From Fimbriimonadaceae bacterium (GTDB lineage: Bacteria > Armatimonadota > Fimbriimonadia > Fimbriimonadales > Fimbriimonadaceae): a DNA stretch of 20,773 nucleotides. A program made the translations under genes and the position numbers. Shown piece by piece: positions 1 through 6,387 of the stretch (position 1 is the stretch's first letter; every line of letters starts with the position of its first letter). The notes beneath the pieces were generated by a model. That model did no database searches. It worked only from the letters and a program-made list of their open reading frames with translations, and was not told the origin of the DNA. Location of the stretch: positions 1-20,773 of the forward strand of contig CANFJD010000013.1 of the NCBI GenBank assembly GCA_947447315.1, in the 5' to 3' direction.

Positions 1-158
1 GAAGATCAGATCAAATAAACTGACGGCGATCCGATAGACCACCTTTGACCCAACTTTCACGCCACGAAGATTACCGGACAGATATCTGATCGAAAGCGGA
101 GTTTCGAAGCCAAATTTGGGAACGAATAGGGGACAAGAGTGAGTAGGATTAGGCGCCC
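1..158. other. Left-edge intergenic region
   Basis: No gene is supported here. In frame 1 the first 18 bases read five sense codons and then TAA, which could be the tail of an upstream plus-strand gene, but this is too short to tell. A TTGACC at 45-50 resembles a -35 element but has no good -10 partner. TAGGAT at 144-149 lies 9 nt before the TTG start of the next gene. It could act as a Shine-Dalgarno-like AGGA or as a -10-like box. Confidence 0.4.
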
Positions 159-2129
159 TTGATACTTCCCTTACGTAATTCTTATATTCTGCTTTTGCTT
201 TGCATCCCTGGTTTCGCGGTTTCTCAGCAATATCCCCGGATTCCCAGCGCAAAGTTGACGAAACCTCCCGTGATCGATGGTGTTTTAGCCCCGGGAGAAT
301 GGGATTCGGCAAGCCAATTTGAAGGATTTACGGATCGACTGACAACTCGTCCGGCTGAAGAGAAGACCACCGGATGGCTGGGTTACGACGATCAAGCGAT
401 TTACTGGGCTATGCATGTTCACGAAAGTCACCCCGAACGGATCGCGGCGCGTGAAATCCAACCCGGCGCCAGTTTCACCAATGATGACCACGTGATTCTG
501 GACATTAATCCGTTCCACACGCGCACCTACAACGGCACGTCGTCGTTTCGGGTGAATGCCCTGGGCACGACGAGTGAAGACATCAGCGGCGGTCGAACGA
601 ACAAGCGCGAGTGGCGGGGCGAATGGACGGCGAAGGTGACGCGGGTTGCTGACGGCTGGACCATGGAAGCGCGCATCCCGTGGAAAGTTCTGAACTATCC
701 ACCCGGCAAATCGCTGAAGATGGACTTTAACCTGGTTCGGTACCAGTCCGGGTTGCGAATTGCATCGGAGTTTGCCTCACTCGGCCAATCGCAGCGACCG
801 GAGCAACGGGCGGAATGGCTGGACGTAACCCCACCTTCGGTAGGAATTGATCACCCCTGGAGCTTTTTGGCTTATGCGGCTCCTGAATACGATCGATCGG
901 ACAGTGGCGTGCGAGCGGGACTTGACGCGCGATACCGATTCTCAGAGACGGTTACGGGATTGGTTTCATACAATCCAGACTTCCGCAATATCGAGGGCCA
1001 GATCGCGGGGATTGAATTCACCCGGACGGAAAGATTTTTGAGCGATGTCCGCCCCTTCTTTACCGAAGGCAGTGGATTCTTTGGTTTGGGATCGCGGTTT
1101 GGATTTGGTCAACTCTTTTATTCCCAGCGAATCGCGACCTTCGATGAAGGGGCGAAGGCATACGGACAGTTGAACAAGGATTGGTCATTTGGCGGCTTGG
1201 CAACGTATGACCGCAACGCCCAGTCCGTGGGCGTCATGAAAGTGCGTCGGGATTTCGGCACGGCGGGCCGGGTGGAGGGCTTTGCTTCGGCGACCCAGGA
1301 TGATGGATTTCAGGACCAGACGGTTGGGGCTAGCGCGAGTCTTGTGAACGGCAACCTGAGTGGTTCGGCGTACTTAGCCGCGTCTCGGCAAAATAGTGCG
1401 GCATTCTCCAGCCTTTTCGAAGGCGGTCTTAACTACGGCGCTCCGCATATATTCACCACGATTCGGTACGAGGCGGTTAAGCCCGATTTCGCCCCGGCGC
1501 TGGGATTCATCCCCTGGACCGATCGTAAGGGCTACTACACCTACACCAGCATTAACAAAGAGATGCGTAACGGTCCCATTCGGAGCGTTGGCTTGGATGG
1601 CGGTTGGTCAGAATATTTCACCTACGGCAATGACGTCCAGGAGAAGGGATACAACTTCAGCGGTCGAATTGGACTGCGTAACGACATGCGCGTAGGATTT
1701 GCTCACGATGAAACATCCTTCTACGGTGAGCCTGATAACGTGTGGTCGGTAAACGCGAATTTTAACGAGAGCAACCGTTACCGAAACTTCTCGGTGAGCT
1801 ACGAGAAGGGTATTCGAGGCGGAATTGAATCGGAGTACCTCTCCTTTGGCCTTAGCCGGCGACTTTTTAAGGGAGTCGATTTGGGACTAAGCCAATCTGT
1901 GAATCATTTTCAAGGGGCTGATCGGTTGACCGTGGCGACCCTGGGATATGAAATGACGGCGACGCAATCGATTAACGGTCGGTTTGTCAGTCGAAACGGC
2001 CATACGAACGCCTACCTCGCCTTCCGTCAGAGCGGAAATAAGGGAACGGAATACTTCGTCATTCTCGGTGATCCGAACGCGGAAGAGACCGTCAGCCGCG
2101 TTAGCCTGAAGGCGGTATGGGCTTTCTAG
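159..2129 (+). CDS. Secreted CBM9-like domain protein with C-terminal outer-membrane beta-barrel (DUF5916-like)
   Basis: The protein has 656 residues and starts at TTG. Residues 1-22 form a signal peptide: a short charged N-terminus, a Leu-rich core and a small-residue end near AVSQ. Residues about 36-225 look like a family 9 carbohydrate-binding/DOMON-type domain, with the typical IDGVLAPGEWDSA opening at 39-51 and EARIPWKVL near 170-178. The rest, about 245-656, alternates polar and aromatic residues as in a beta-barrel, and the protein ends in VWAF. A terminal Phe is the usual BAM insertion signal, so an outer-membrane location is likely. Known relatives (CBM9 plus DUF5916) occur widely in Bacteroidota and similar diderms, and their substrate is generally unknown. 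Binding of a sugar or another small ligand is inference. No TonB plug domain is seen. The gene stands alone, and the next gene starts 122 nt downstream. Confidence 0.75.
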   Translation: MILPLRNSYILLLLCIPGFAVSQQYPRIPSAKLTKPPVIDGVLAPGEWDSASQFEGFTDRLTTRPAEEKTTGWLGYDDQAIYWAMHVHESHPERIAAREIQPGASFTNDDHVILDINPFHTRTYNGTSSFRVNALGTTSEDISGGRTNKREWRGEWTAKVTRVADGWTMEARIPWKVLNYPPGKSLKMDFNLVRYQSGLRIASEFASLGQSQRPEQRAEWLDVTPPSVGIDHPWSFLAYAAPEYDRSDSGVRAGLDARYRFSETVTGLVSYNPDFRNIEGQIAGIEFTRTERFLSDVRPFFTEGSGFFGLGSRFGFGQLFYSQRIATFDEGAKAYGQLNKDWSFGGLATYDRNAQSVGVMKVRRDFGTAGRVEGFASATQDDGFQDQTVGASASLVNGNLSGSAYLAASRQNSAAFSSLFEGGLNYGAPHIFTTIRYEAVKPDFAPALGFIPWTDRKGYYTYTSINKEMRNGPIRSVGLDGGWSEYFTYGNDVQEKGYNFSGRIGLRNDMRVGFAHDETSFYGEPDNVWSVNANFNESNRYRNFSVSYEKGIRGGIESEYLSFGLSRRLFKGVDLGLSQSVNHFQGADRLTVATLGYEMTATQSINGRFVSRNGHTNAYLAFRQSGNKGTEYFVILGDPNAEETVSRVSLKAVWAF

Positions 2130-2185
2130 AAAATATGGGGGCGTAGCGACCGAAACATGCTCGCCGAAACGTCGTATTTAGGTCC

Positions 2186-2221
2186 CCGGTTGGCAAAAAC
2201 CTTTGTTTCGTCCGCAACCGG
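2186..2221. repeat. Short inverted repeat upstream of histidine kinase gene
   Basis: CCGGTTG (2186-2192) and CAACCGG (2215-2221) form a 7-bp inverted repeat with a 22-nt spacer, just upstream of the kinase -10 box. It could be an operator or a weak hairpin ending the preceding gene. It is short enough to be chance. Confidence 0.25.
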
Positions 2222-2227
2222 CGCGAC

Positions 2228-2236
2228 TGATATACT
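2228..2236 (+). promoter_or_regulatory. Extended -10 promoter box of histidine kinase gene
   Basis: TGA followed by TATACT matches an extended -10 (TGnTATAAT) at 5 of 6 core positions. It ends 15 nt before the ATG at 2252, which predicts a 5' leader of only about 9 nt. No good -35 is seen, which fits an extended -10 promoter. Confidence 0.5.
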
Positions 2237-2251
2237 CCTGATTCGCCCCGA

Positions 2252-3262
2252 ATGCTAAAGAAGACTCTTGCCGGCCTTGACGCCCGATTATTGGGCATGC
2301 CCCGCAATGCGGTTCTGCTTTTGTCGCTGGTGGTTTGCCTTTTGGTATCGGCGCTAGACGTCAAGACTGAGTTTGATGTCTTGTTGCTGTACCTAATGCC
2401 CATTTTGCTTGCCAGCTGGTACGGCGGAGCGGTCGAGGGGTATGTGATTGCGGTTTACGCGGCGATCGCCGCGGAAGTGACCCTGGTATTGTCGCGTCCC
2501 GGACGGGAGGTACTGCCGGGCCAGTGGATTCCGCTGGTAATGCACTTCCTGATTTTCGTTCTGATTGTGCGAGCGATGAGTCAATTGCGAGCCGCGCAAG
2601 CGCAGCGTCGCCAGCTAACGGAGTTTATTGTCCACGACCTGCGTTCACCGATCGCAAGTAGCATCACCGGGCTGCAAACTTTGGCCAGCATTACGGACAA
2701 CATGGACGACATTCAGCAGGAAATGGTCGACCTAGCCCTGGTGAGCAATCAGCGAGCGTTGACGCTGGTGAACTCAATTTTAGACGTCAGCAAGCTTGAA
2801 ATTGGAAGCATGGAGGTGCACATGCAGCCGACCGAACTGCGAGAACTATTTACCGAATGTATCCGTCAGGTGGCACTGTGGGCGCAAGGGGCCGAGGTGA
2901 CGGTGGATATGGAATTGGCGGTCGAAAGGGCGAACCTAGACCCGGACTTAACCTCGCGCGTGGTCGTAAATCTGGTGAGTAACGCACTGAAGTACAGTCC
3001 GACGGGGTCGCGGGTGCTGATTAAATCAGAAGCTGCCGGAAAGGATGTTCGGATTACGGTTAAAGACCAGGGGCCCGGCATCCCGGCGGAGTACCTCGAT
3101 TCAATTTTTGAGCCTTTTGGACAGGTGAAGGGGACCAAAGGCGGCACCGGGCTAGGACTGACTTTTTGCCGATTGGCGATTCAGGCGCAAGGCGGCAAGA
3201 TATGGGCAGAGAGTCCGCCGCAGCAAGGGGCTTCCATGATCTTCACCATTCCAAACGGGTGA
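2252..3262 (+). CDS. Membrane sensor histidine kinase (HisKA/HATPase_c)
   Basis: A 336-residue histidine kinase. Four hydrophobic segments lie at about 18-36, 42-58, 62-80 and 91-108 with almost no periplasmic loop, so the signal is probably sensed in or at the membrane. The HisKA H-box EFIVHDLRSP puts the phosphorylated His at residue 128. The ATPase domain has all the expected boxes: N-box VVNLVSNALKYSP (N240, N244), G1 DQGPGIP (272-278), F-box FEPFGQ (286-291) and G2 GGTGLGL (297-303). The kinase should therefore be active. No response regulator gene lies in the window, so it is an orphan and its partner is unknown. The chosen ATG follows a good extended -10 box with a very short leader and no Shine-Dalgarno sequence. 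queF begins 30 nt after the stop. Confidence 0.9.
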   Translation: MLKKTLAGLDARLLGMPRNAVLLLSLVVCLLVSALDVKTEFDVLLLYLMPILLASWYGGAVEGYVIAVYAAIAAEVTLVLSRPGREVLPGQWIPLVMHFLIFVLIVRAMSQLRAAQAQRRQLTEFIVHDLRSPIASSITGLQTLASITDNMDDIQQEMVDLALVSNQRALTLVNSILDVSKLEIGSMEVHMQPTELRELFTECIRQVALWAQGAEVTVDMELAVERANLDPDLTSRVVVNLVSNALKYSPTGSRVLIKSEAAGKDVRITVKDQGPGIPAEYLDSIFEPFGQVKGTKGGTGLGLTFCRLAIQAQGGKIWAESPPQQGASMIFTIPNG

Positions 3263-3274
3263 GCCATCGCCAAG

Positions 3275-3280
3275 TAAACT
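3275..3280 (+). promoter_or_regulatory. -10-like box upstream of queF
   Basis: TAAACT (4 of 6 match to TATAAT) ends 12 nt before the queF ATG, predicting a leader of about 6 nt. There is no Shine-Dalgarno in the 30-nt gap. queF could also be read through from the kinase gene, so this promoter is tentative. Confidence 0.3.
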
Positions 3281-3292
3281 CTCCATCATCGA

Positions 3293-3676
3293 ATGGCGAA
3301 TCTAGAAACCTTCCCTAACCCCGCTCCGCACCGTCCCTACGTTATCCGGCACACTTGCCCGGAGTTCACCAGCGTGTGCCCGAAAACCGGTCAGCCGGAC
3401 TTTGCCACGATCGATCTGGAATACATTGCGGACGAGACTTGCATTGAGCTAAAATCGCTGAAACTGTACTACTACAGCTTTCGCAACGAAGGGATCTACT
3501 ACGAAGCGGTGACGAATCGCTTACTGGATGAATTGGCAGCGTCGTGCTCGCCGCGGTGGATGCGCGTGACTGCTCATTTTAACGTGCGTGGCGGAGTTGG
3601 TAGCGTTCTGGTGGCAGAAACGGGACCGTATCCGGCAGATGCGCCGAAGAGCAGAGATTTGAGTCCAACCGCCTAA
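3293..3676 (+). CDS. queF: NADPH-dependent 7-cyano-7-deazaguanine reductase (preQ0 reductase), short QueF type
   Basis: QueF reduces the nitrile of preQ0 to the amine of preQ1 in the queuosine tRNA modification pathway, in the cytoplasm. At 127 residues this is the unimodular form. The signature CPEFTSVCPKTGQPDFATI (22-40) supplies the nucleophile Cys29 and the acid Asp36, equivalent to Cys55 and Asp62 of the Bacillus subtilis enzyme. ELKSLKLYYYSFRNEG (52-67) is the family NADPH-binding motif, and RGGV (99-102) is near the end. Where B. subtilis QueF has His96-Glu97, this protein has Tyr70-Glu71. The Glu that binds the purine is kept and the neighbouring His is Tyr. No other queuosine gene (queC, queD, queE) is in the window. 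The ATG fits family N-termini, although there is no Shine-Dalgarno. Confidence 0.95.
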   Translation: MANLETFPNPAPHRPYVIRHTCPEFTSVCPKTGQPDFATIDLEYIADETCIELKSLKLYYYSFRNEGIYYEAVTNRLLDELAASCSPRWMRVTAHFNVRGGVGSVLVAETGPYPADAPKSRDLSPTA

Positions 3677-3685
3677 AATCGTGTC

Positions 3686-3714
3686 GGAACCCTGTACGCG
3701 GATAGGGTATCTGG
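3686..3714 (+). promoter_or_regulatory. Possible ECF-sigma-type promoter for the DUF1328 gene
   Basis: GGAACCC (3686-3692) and TCTGG (3710-3714), 17 nt apart, resemble the GGAAC / TCTGA pattern of extracytoplasmic-function sigma promoters. They lie about 90-115 nt before the DUF1328 start. Stress control would suit a small envelope protein, but two short motifs give only weak support. Confidence 0.25.
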
Positions 3715-3801
3715 GACTATTGCGGACGGTGCGAACTGGACGAATCTGAGTGCGGTCCTACTATCACCGAGGAGAAACTCCCCGAGAAAAAGGACAACCA
3801 G

Positions 3802-3972
3802 ATGTTAAAATTCGCAGCCATCTTTCTCGTCGTCGCCTTGTTCACGGGCGTGCTGGGATTTACGGCACTCGTGGGAATTGCGGCGAGCTTGGCACAGATC
3901 CTGTTCTTCGTGTTCGTAGCCCTGACGGTGGTAACTGGCTTGCTCACGGTGAGCGAGCGTCGTACGGTTTAA
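3802..3972 (+). CDS. Small DUF1328 (YtjA/UPF0391-like) membrane protein
   Basis: A 56-residue protein beginning MLKFAAIFLVVALFTGVLGF and ending SERRTV. Two hydrophobic helices, about 4-22 and 27-50, are joined by a Gly/Ala-rich turn (VGIAASLAQILFF). Length, the IFLVVAL...LGF start and the AxxLAQILFFVF second helix match the DUF1328 family, typified by Escherichia coli YtjA, whose molecular function is not established. An AGGA Shine-Dalgarno at 3791-3794, 7 nt before the ATG, supports this start. This makes it one of the few genes here with a clear ribosome-binding site. It is followed 8 nt later by a strong inverted repeat that should end its transcript. The 125-nt gap after queF suggests its own promoter. 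Confidence 0.85.
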   Translation: MLKFAAIFLVVALFTGVLGFTALVGIAASLAQILFFVFVALTVVTGLLTVSERRTV

Positions 3973-3980
3973 GGGTGCTG

Positions 3981-4021
3981 TAATAAATAGTCGGGACGGT
4001 AACCGTCCCGACTATTTATTA
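3981..4021. terminator. Perfect 20-bp inverted repeat, probable bidirectional terminator
   Basis: Bases 3981-4000 are the exact reverse complement of 4002-4021 around a single central A. The core (GTCGGGACGGT) is GC-rich, and the outer arms are A-rich on the 5' side and T-rich on the 3' side, on both strands. It sits between the DUF1328 gene and a convergent minus-strand ORF, so it can terminate both. The TAA stop of the minus-strand ORF (4019-4021) is part of the right arm. Confidence 0.85.
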
Positions 4022-4180
4022 CCGACGTAATAGCCGACGGAACCGCGATTGCCAGGTTTCGCGGCTCAGTTCAGACTTCCCCTCGATGGTAGCAATCTCG
4101 TCTTGGAAAAGTTGAGCCCAACTTTCCCGGATGTCTTCGATTAGGTTTTGCAACAGATCAGTACGGGTGGCGTTTTTCAT
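4019..4180 (-). CDS. Small hypothetical protein, helical and charged
   Basis: Not recognised with confidence. The preferred start is ATG at 4180, giving 53 residues from MKNATRTDLLQNLIEDIRES to FRRLLRR. A TTG at 4210 would add ten residues with no family support. The sequence is predicted helical, with an acidic middle (IEDIRES, LFQDEIATIEGKSEL) and a very basic Arg-rich end. The pattern LLxxLIEDIxxxxxxLFQDEIxxxEGKSEL loosely recalls the N-terminal helix of actinobacterial holin-X/DUF1469-type proteins, but the membrane helices of that family are absent. It converges on the DUF1328 gene across a bidirectional terminator, which argues for a real transcript. No clear Shine-Dalgarno or promoter is visible. 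Confidence 0.5.
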   Translation of the reverse strand: MKNATRTDLLQNLIEDIRESWAQLFQDEIATIEGKSELSRETWQSRFRRLLRR

Positions 4181-4299
4181 AGTGCACTCTGCGTGGCACC
4201 GCCGGAACAAGAAACCAATGGATAAAACGAAACATTTGGTTTGACGGCGAAGGCAGAAAAATTCCCCGCGAATTTTGTTAAGATTCGCGAGTTTCGGCG

Positions 4300-4305
4300 C
4301 AAAAT
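4300..4305 (+). promoter_or_regulatory. -10-like box at the start of the cyclophilin gene
   Basis: CAAAAT (4 of 6 match to TATAAT) ends exactly 6 nt before the GTG at 4312, the spacing that puts transcription start on the G of the start codon. TAAGAT at 4279-4284 is an alternative -10 that would give a leader of about 20 nt. Confidence 0.3.
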
Positions 4306-4311
4306 AGCCTG

Positions 4312-5265
4312 GTGAATAGAATCATTTCTTCGCTGGGGATTAGTTTCTGGGCGGCGGTTTCCCTCGCTCAATTGACTCCCGATCACCTGTACAATGCGGT
4401 GAATAAGCCGCTGCCGGTGGTGGTGAAGGCATCGGGCAAGCTTGAGATCCACCTTTTGGAACCGGTTACGGCCAAGGATATCGCGGTGGCACCGGTGAAG
4501 GCGGGGCGCCTGGACTTAGCGCAGACGCTTGGTTTGTGGAGCCGGCAGGTGAAGACGGTGACCTATGCCCAGTTGTATGCCGATGGACGACCCCAGGGCG
4601 CCCCGATTGTATTACAACCGATGCTGAGTCCTACTGTTTCTAAGCTGGGAGCCGATGGGAAAACCGTGGTGTTTGAGCCCGATGAAGACCAGGCCTATTC
4701 GGGCATTCGGGCTTACGCGGATTCGTATTTGCAAGTGGAAACTTCGGCGGGCAACATGACGTTTGCATTGCGACCCGACTGCGCGCCGAACACGGCGGCC
4801 AACGTGCTGGATTACGCCCGCAACGAACTCTATACGGACACGATCTTTCACCGTGTGGTTTACAAGCGCAAGGATGGGACGCGGTTTGTGATTCAGGGTG
4901 GAGACCCAGCGGGTACGGGTAGCGGTGGTCCGGGATGGGCTTACGCATTGGAAAACAGTCCGCTGCCCCACGATTTTGGAGTCATCAGCATTGCGCGATC
5001 AACCGATCCGAATACCAATGGTTGCCAGATCTTTGTTTGCCTGAGCCGTGACGGGACGAAGCACTTGGACGGCAAGTATGCGAGTTTTGGACAACTCATC
5101 CGCGGGGCGGAAACGGTCGTCAAAATAGCATTGGTAAAGGTAGGCAAAGACGATCGACCCGAAATTCCACCGGTGATTAAACGGGTGCGATTGATACCAG
5201 CTGATCCATACCCGCTTCGGCCGCTGCCGGTATCGGCGCCGAAGTGGCCCGATGAGTTGCAGTGA
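4312..5265 (+). CDS. Secreted cyclophilin-type peptidyl-prolyl cis-trans isomerase
   Basis: The protein has 317 residues and starts at GTG. Residues 1-20 are a signal peptide ending SLAQ, so it acts outside the cytoplasm as a proline isomerase or folding helper. Residues about 138-296 are the cyclophilin domain: FHRVV (179-183) with catalytic Arg181, FVIQGGDPAGTGSGGPG (192-208) with Gln195, NGCQIFV (236-242) with Phe241 matching Phe113 of human CypA, and HLDGKYASFG (251-260). The position of CypA Trp121 is His251, as in many bacterial cyclophilins. Residues 21-137 are an extra domain I do not recognise. It looks beta-rich and may bind clients or the cell surface. The stop overlaps the next gene's GTG by 4 nt, so the two are translationally coupled. 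Confidence 0.9.
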   Translation: MNRIISSLGISFWAAVSLAQLTPDHLYNAVNKPLPVVVKASGKLEIHLLEPVTAKDIAVAPVKAGRLDLAQTLGLWSRQVKTVTYAQLYADGRPQGAPIVLQPMLSPTVSKLGADGKTVVFEPDEDQAYSGIRAYADSYLQVETSAGNMTFALRPDCAPNTAANVLDYARNELYTDTIFHRVVYKRKDGTRFVIQGGDPAGTGSGGPGWAYALENSPLPHDFGVISIARSTDPNTNGCQIFVCLSRDGTKHLDGKYASFGQLIRGAETVVKIALVKVGKDDRPEIPPVIKRVRLIPADPYPLRPLPVSAPKWPDELQ

Positions 5266-6377
5266 TCGCGCTTCTGTTGGTCACGCGATTGGCTTTGCTC
5301 TTCGCGGCCAACCAGCCCCTTGACCTGAACGACCCCGACGCGATTGGCGACCGACTGCGGCAGGCAGATTGTCGCTGGTCCACCAACGCAACCGATCCTT
5401 ATGAATTGGCGACGGCATACGGCGCGGCCGCAACGGTTCCGGCTTCGGAGACGGCGCAGTTCAAGAATCGGTTCTTGACGGAATCGGGCGGACTGGTGGT
5501 CCAGGGGGACGGCAATCGGCCGGTGGCGATTGTGGAATCTGGCAAGTCGGTCATCTTGGCGGGCGAGGCCGTTTCTGGCAGATTTCGCCCGGAGCGGAGA
5601 AATGCGGCGCTAGACTTGCTAGCCTCGATCCCGAGTTTGCCGCCCATTTTTGCGGCATCGCAGGCAGAGTTCCAGAAGCGTATTCGCACCATAACGGCGA
5701 GCGTTCCGCCAGGATGCACCTTGATTTTACGATGGATCCGTCCGGTGATTGGTCTGACATCGCTCAAAGCGGGCGCGGAGATGGCACCGGGGGAATCCGA
5801 AATCGGGCGATTCTCTCAGATTTGGTTGCGGACCGTTTACGGGTTACGGCTCTCGGCAACGTGGGAGACGCCTTACGGGCGGTTCCGGCAAGAGTCAAGG
5901 GTGTATCCGCGCGATCCTATCCAGGTAATTCCTGAAGTGCGAGGAGTGCGGATCTCGCCGAAAGAGCTTTCACTGACGCTGCAGCAAAACGGACAGACGG
6001 CCGAATTGCCGAAATCGGGCGATTTTCCGGCCGCGATACAGCACGACCGGCCGTTTGATTTGACCGTTTATGAAAACGGCCACGTCGTGTGGCTGGCGGA
6101 AACGAGCGAATTGAAGCAGGTAACGGTGGGCGAGAAATTACCCGGTACGGATCCCATTCCGGTTCGGATTGAACTGCCGGTGACCGACGCGACGGAAATC
6201 TCGGTAGGAATGATGGTGGATGGACGACCGCTCCGAAGACAGTTTGCCGGCTCGCGGGAACTCGTATTCACGATTCCAGCGGGGGCAGGGCGGTCAATCG
6301 CCTGGATTCGGTCTGGCAATGCAGAAATTCAGTTGAAAGCACCCATTTGGGTGCTGGTACCGGTCAACTTCGCGTAA
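5262..6377 (+). CDS. Secreted protein of unknown function, coupled to cyclophilin
   Basis: Not recognised. It has 371 residues and starts at a GTG that overlaps the cyclophilin stop (GTGA), a sign of translational coupling. A hydrophobic start (ALLLVTRLALLFAANQ) looks like a short signal peptide. Residues about 20-130 are mixed helical (ETAQFKNRFL, AALDLLASI). From about 150 on the chain looks like repeated beta-strands, as in a set of sandwich domains, and ends in a hydrophobic APIWVLVPVNFA. Only one Cys pair (residues 37 and 151) is seen, and no catalytic motif or lipobox. Tight coupling suggests it works with the cyclophilin, either as a client or as a partner in envelope assembly. That is inference. 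Its TAA stop forms part of the -10 box of the following gene. Confidence 0.7.
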   Translation: MIALLLVTRLALLFAANQPLDLNDPDAIGDRLRQADCRWSTNATDPYELATAYGAAATVPASETAQFKNRFLTESGGLVVQGDGNRPVAIVESGKSVILAGEAVSGRFRPERRNAALDLLASIPSLPPIFAASQAEFQKRIRTITASVPPGCTLILRWIRPVIGLTSLKAGAEMAPGESEIGRFSQIWLRTVYGLRLSATWETPYGRFRQESRVYPRDPIQVIPEVRGVRISPKELSLTLQQNGQTAELPKSGDFPAAIQHDRPFDLTVYENGHVVWLAETSELKQVTVGEKLPGTDPIPVRIELPVTDATEISVGMMVDGRPLRRQFAGSRELVFTIPAGAGRSIAWIRSGNAEIQLKAPIWVLVPVNFA

Positions 6378-6380
6378 GAT
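6375..6380 (+). promoter_or_regulatory. -10-like box at the start of the ABC exporter gene
   Basis: TAAGAT (4 of 6 match to TATAAT) ends 7 nt before the ATG at 6388, so transcription would start at or within one base of the ATG. The first three bases are the stop codon of the preceding gene. No -35 and no Shine-Dalgarno are visible. Confidence 0.35.
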
Positions 6381-6387
6381 CTTTCCG

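Noticed and set aside
4181..4210. TTG start for the small minus-strand ORF
   Set aside because: The ten added residues are Cys/Arg-rich and unlike the rest, and the ATG at 4180 is the simpler start.
4177..4452. Minus-strand open frame of 91 codons across the cyclophilin start
   Set aside because: It overlaps the cyclophilin signal peptide region antisense, has no motif, and would cross the divergent promoter region.
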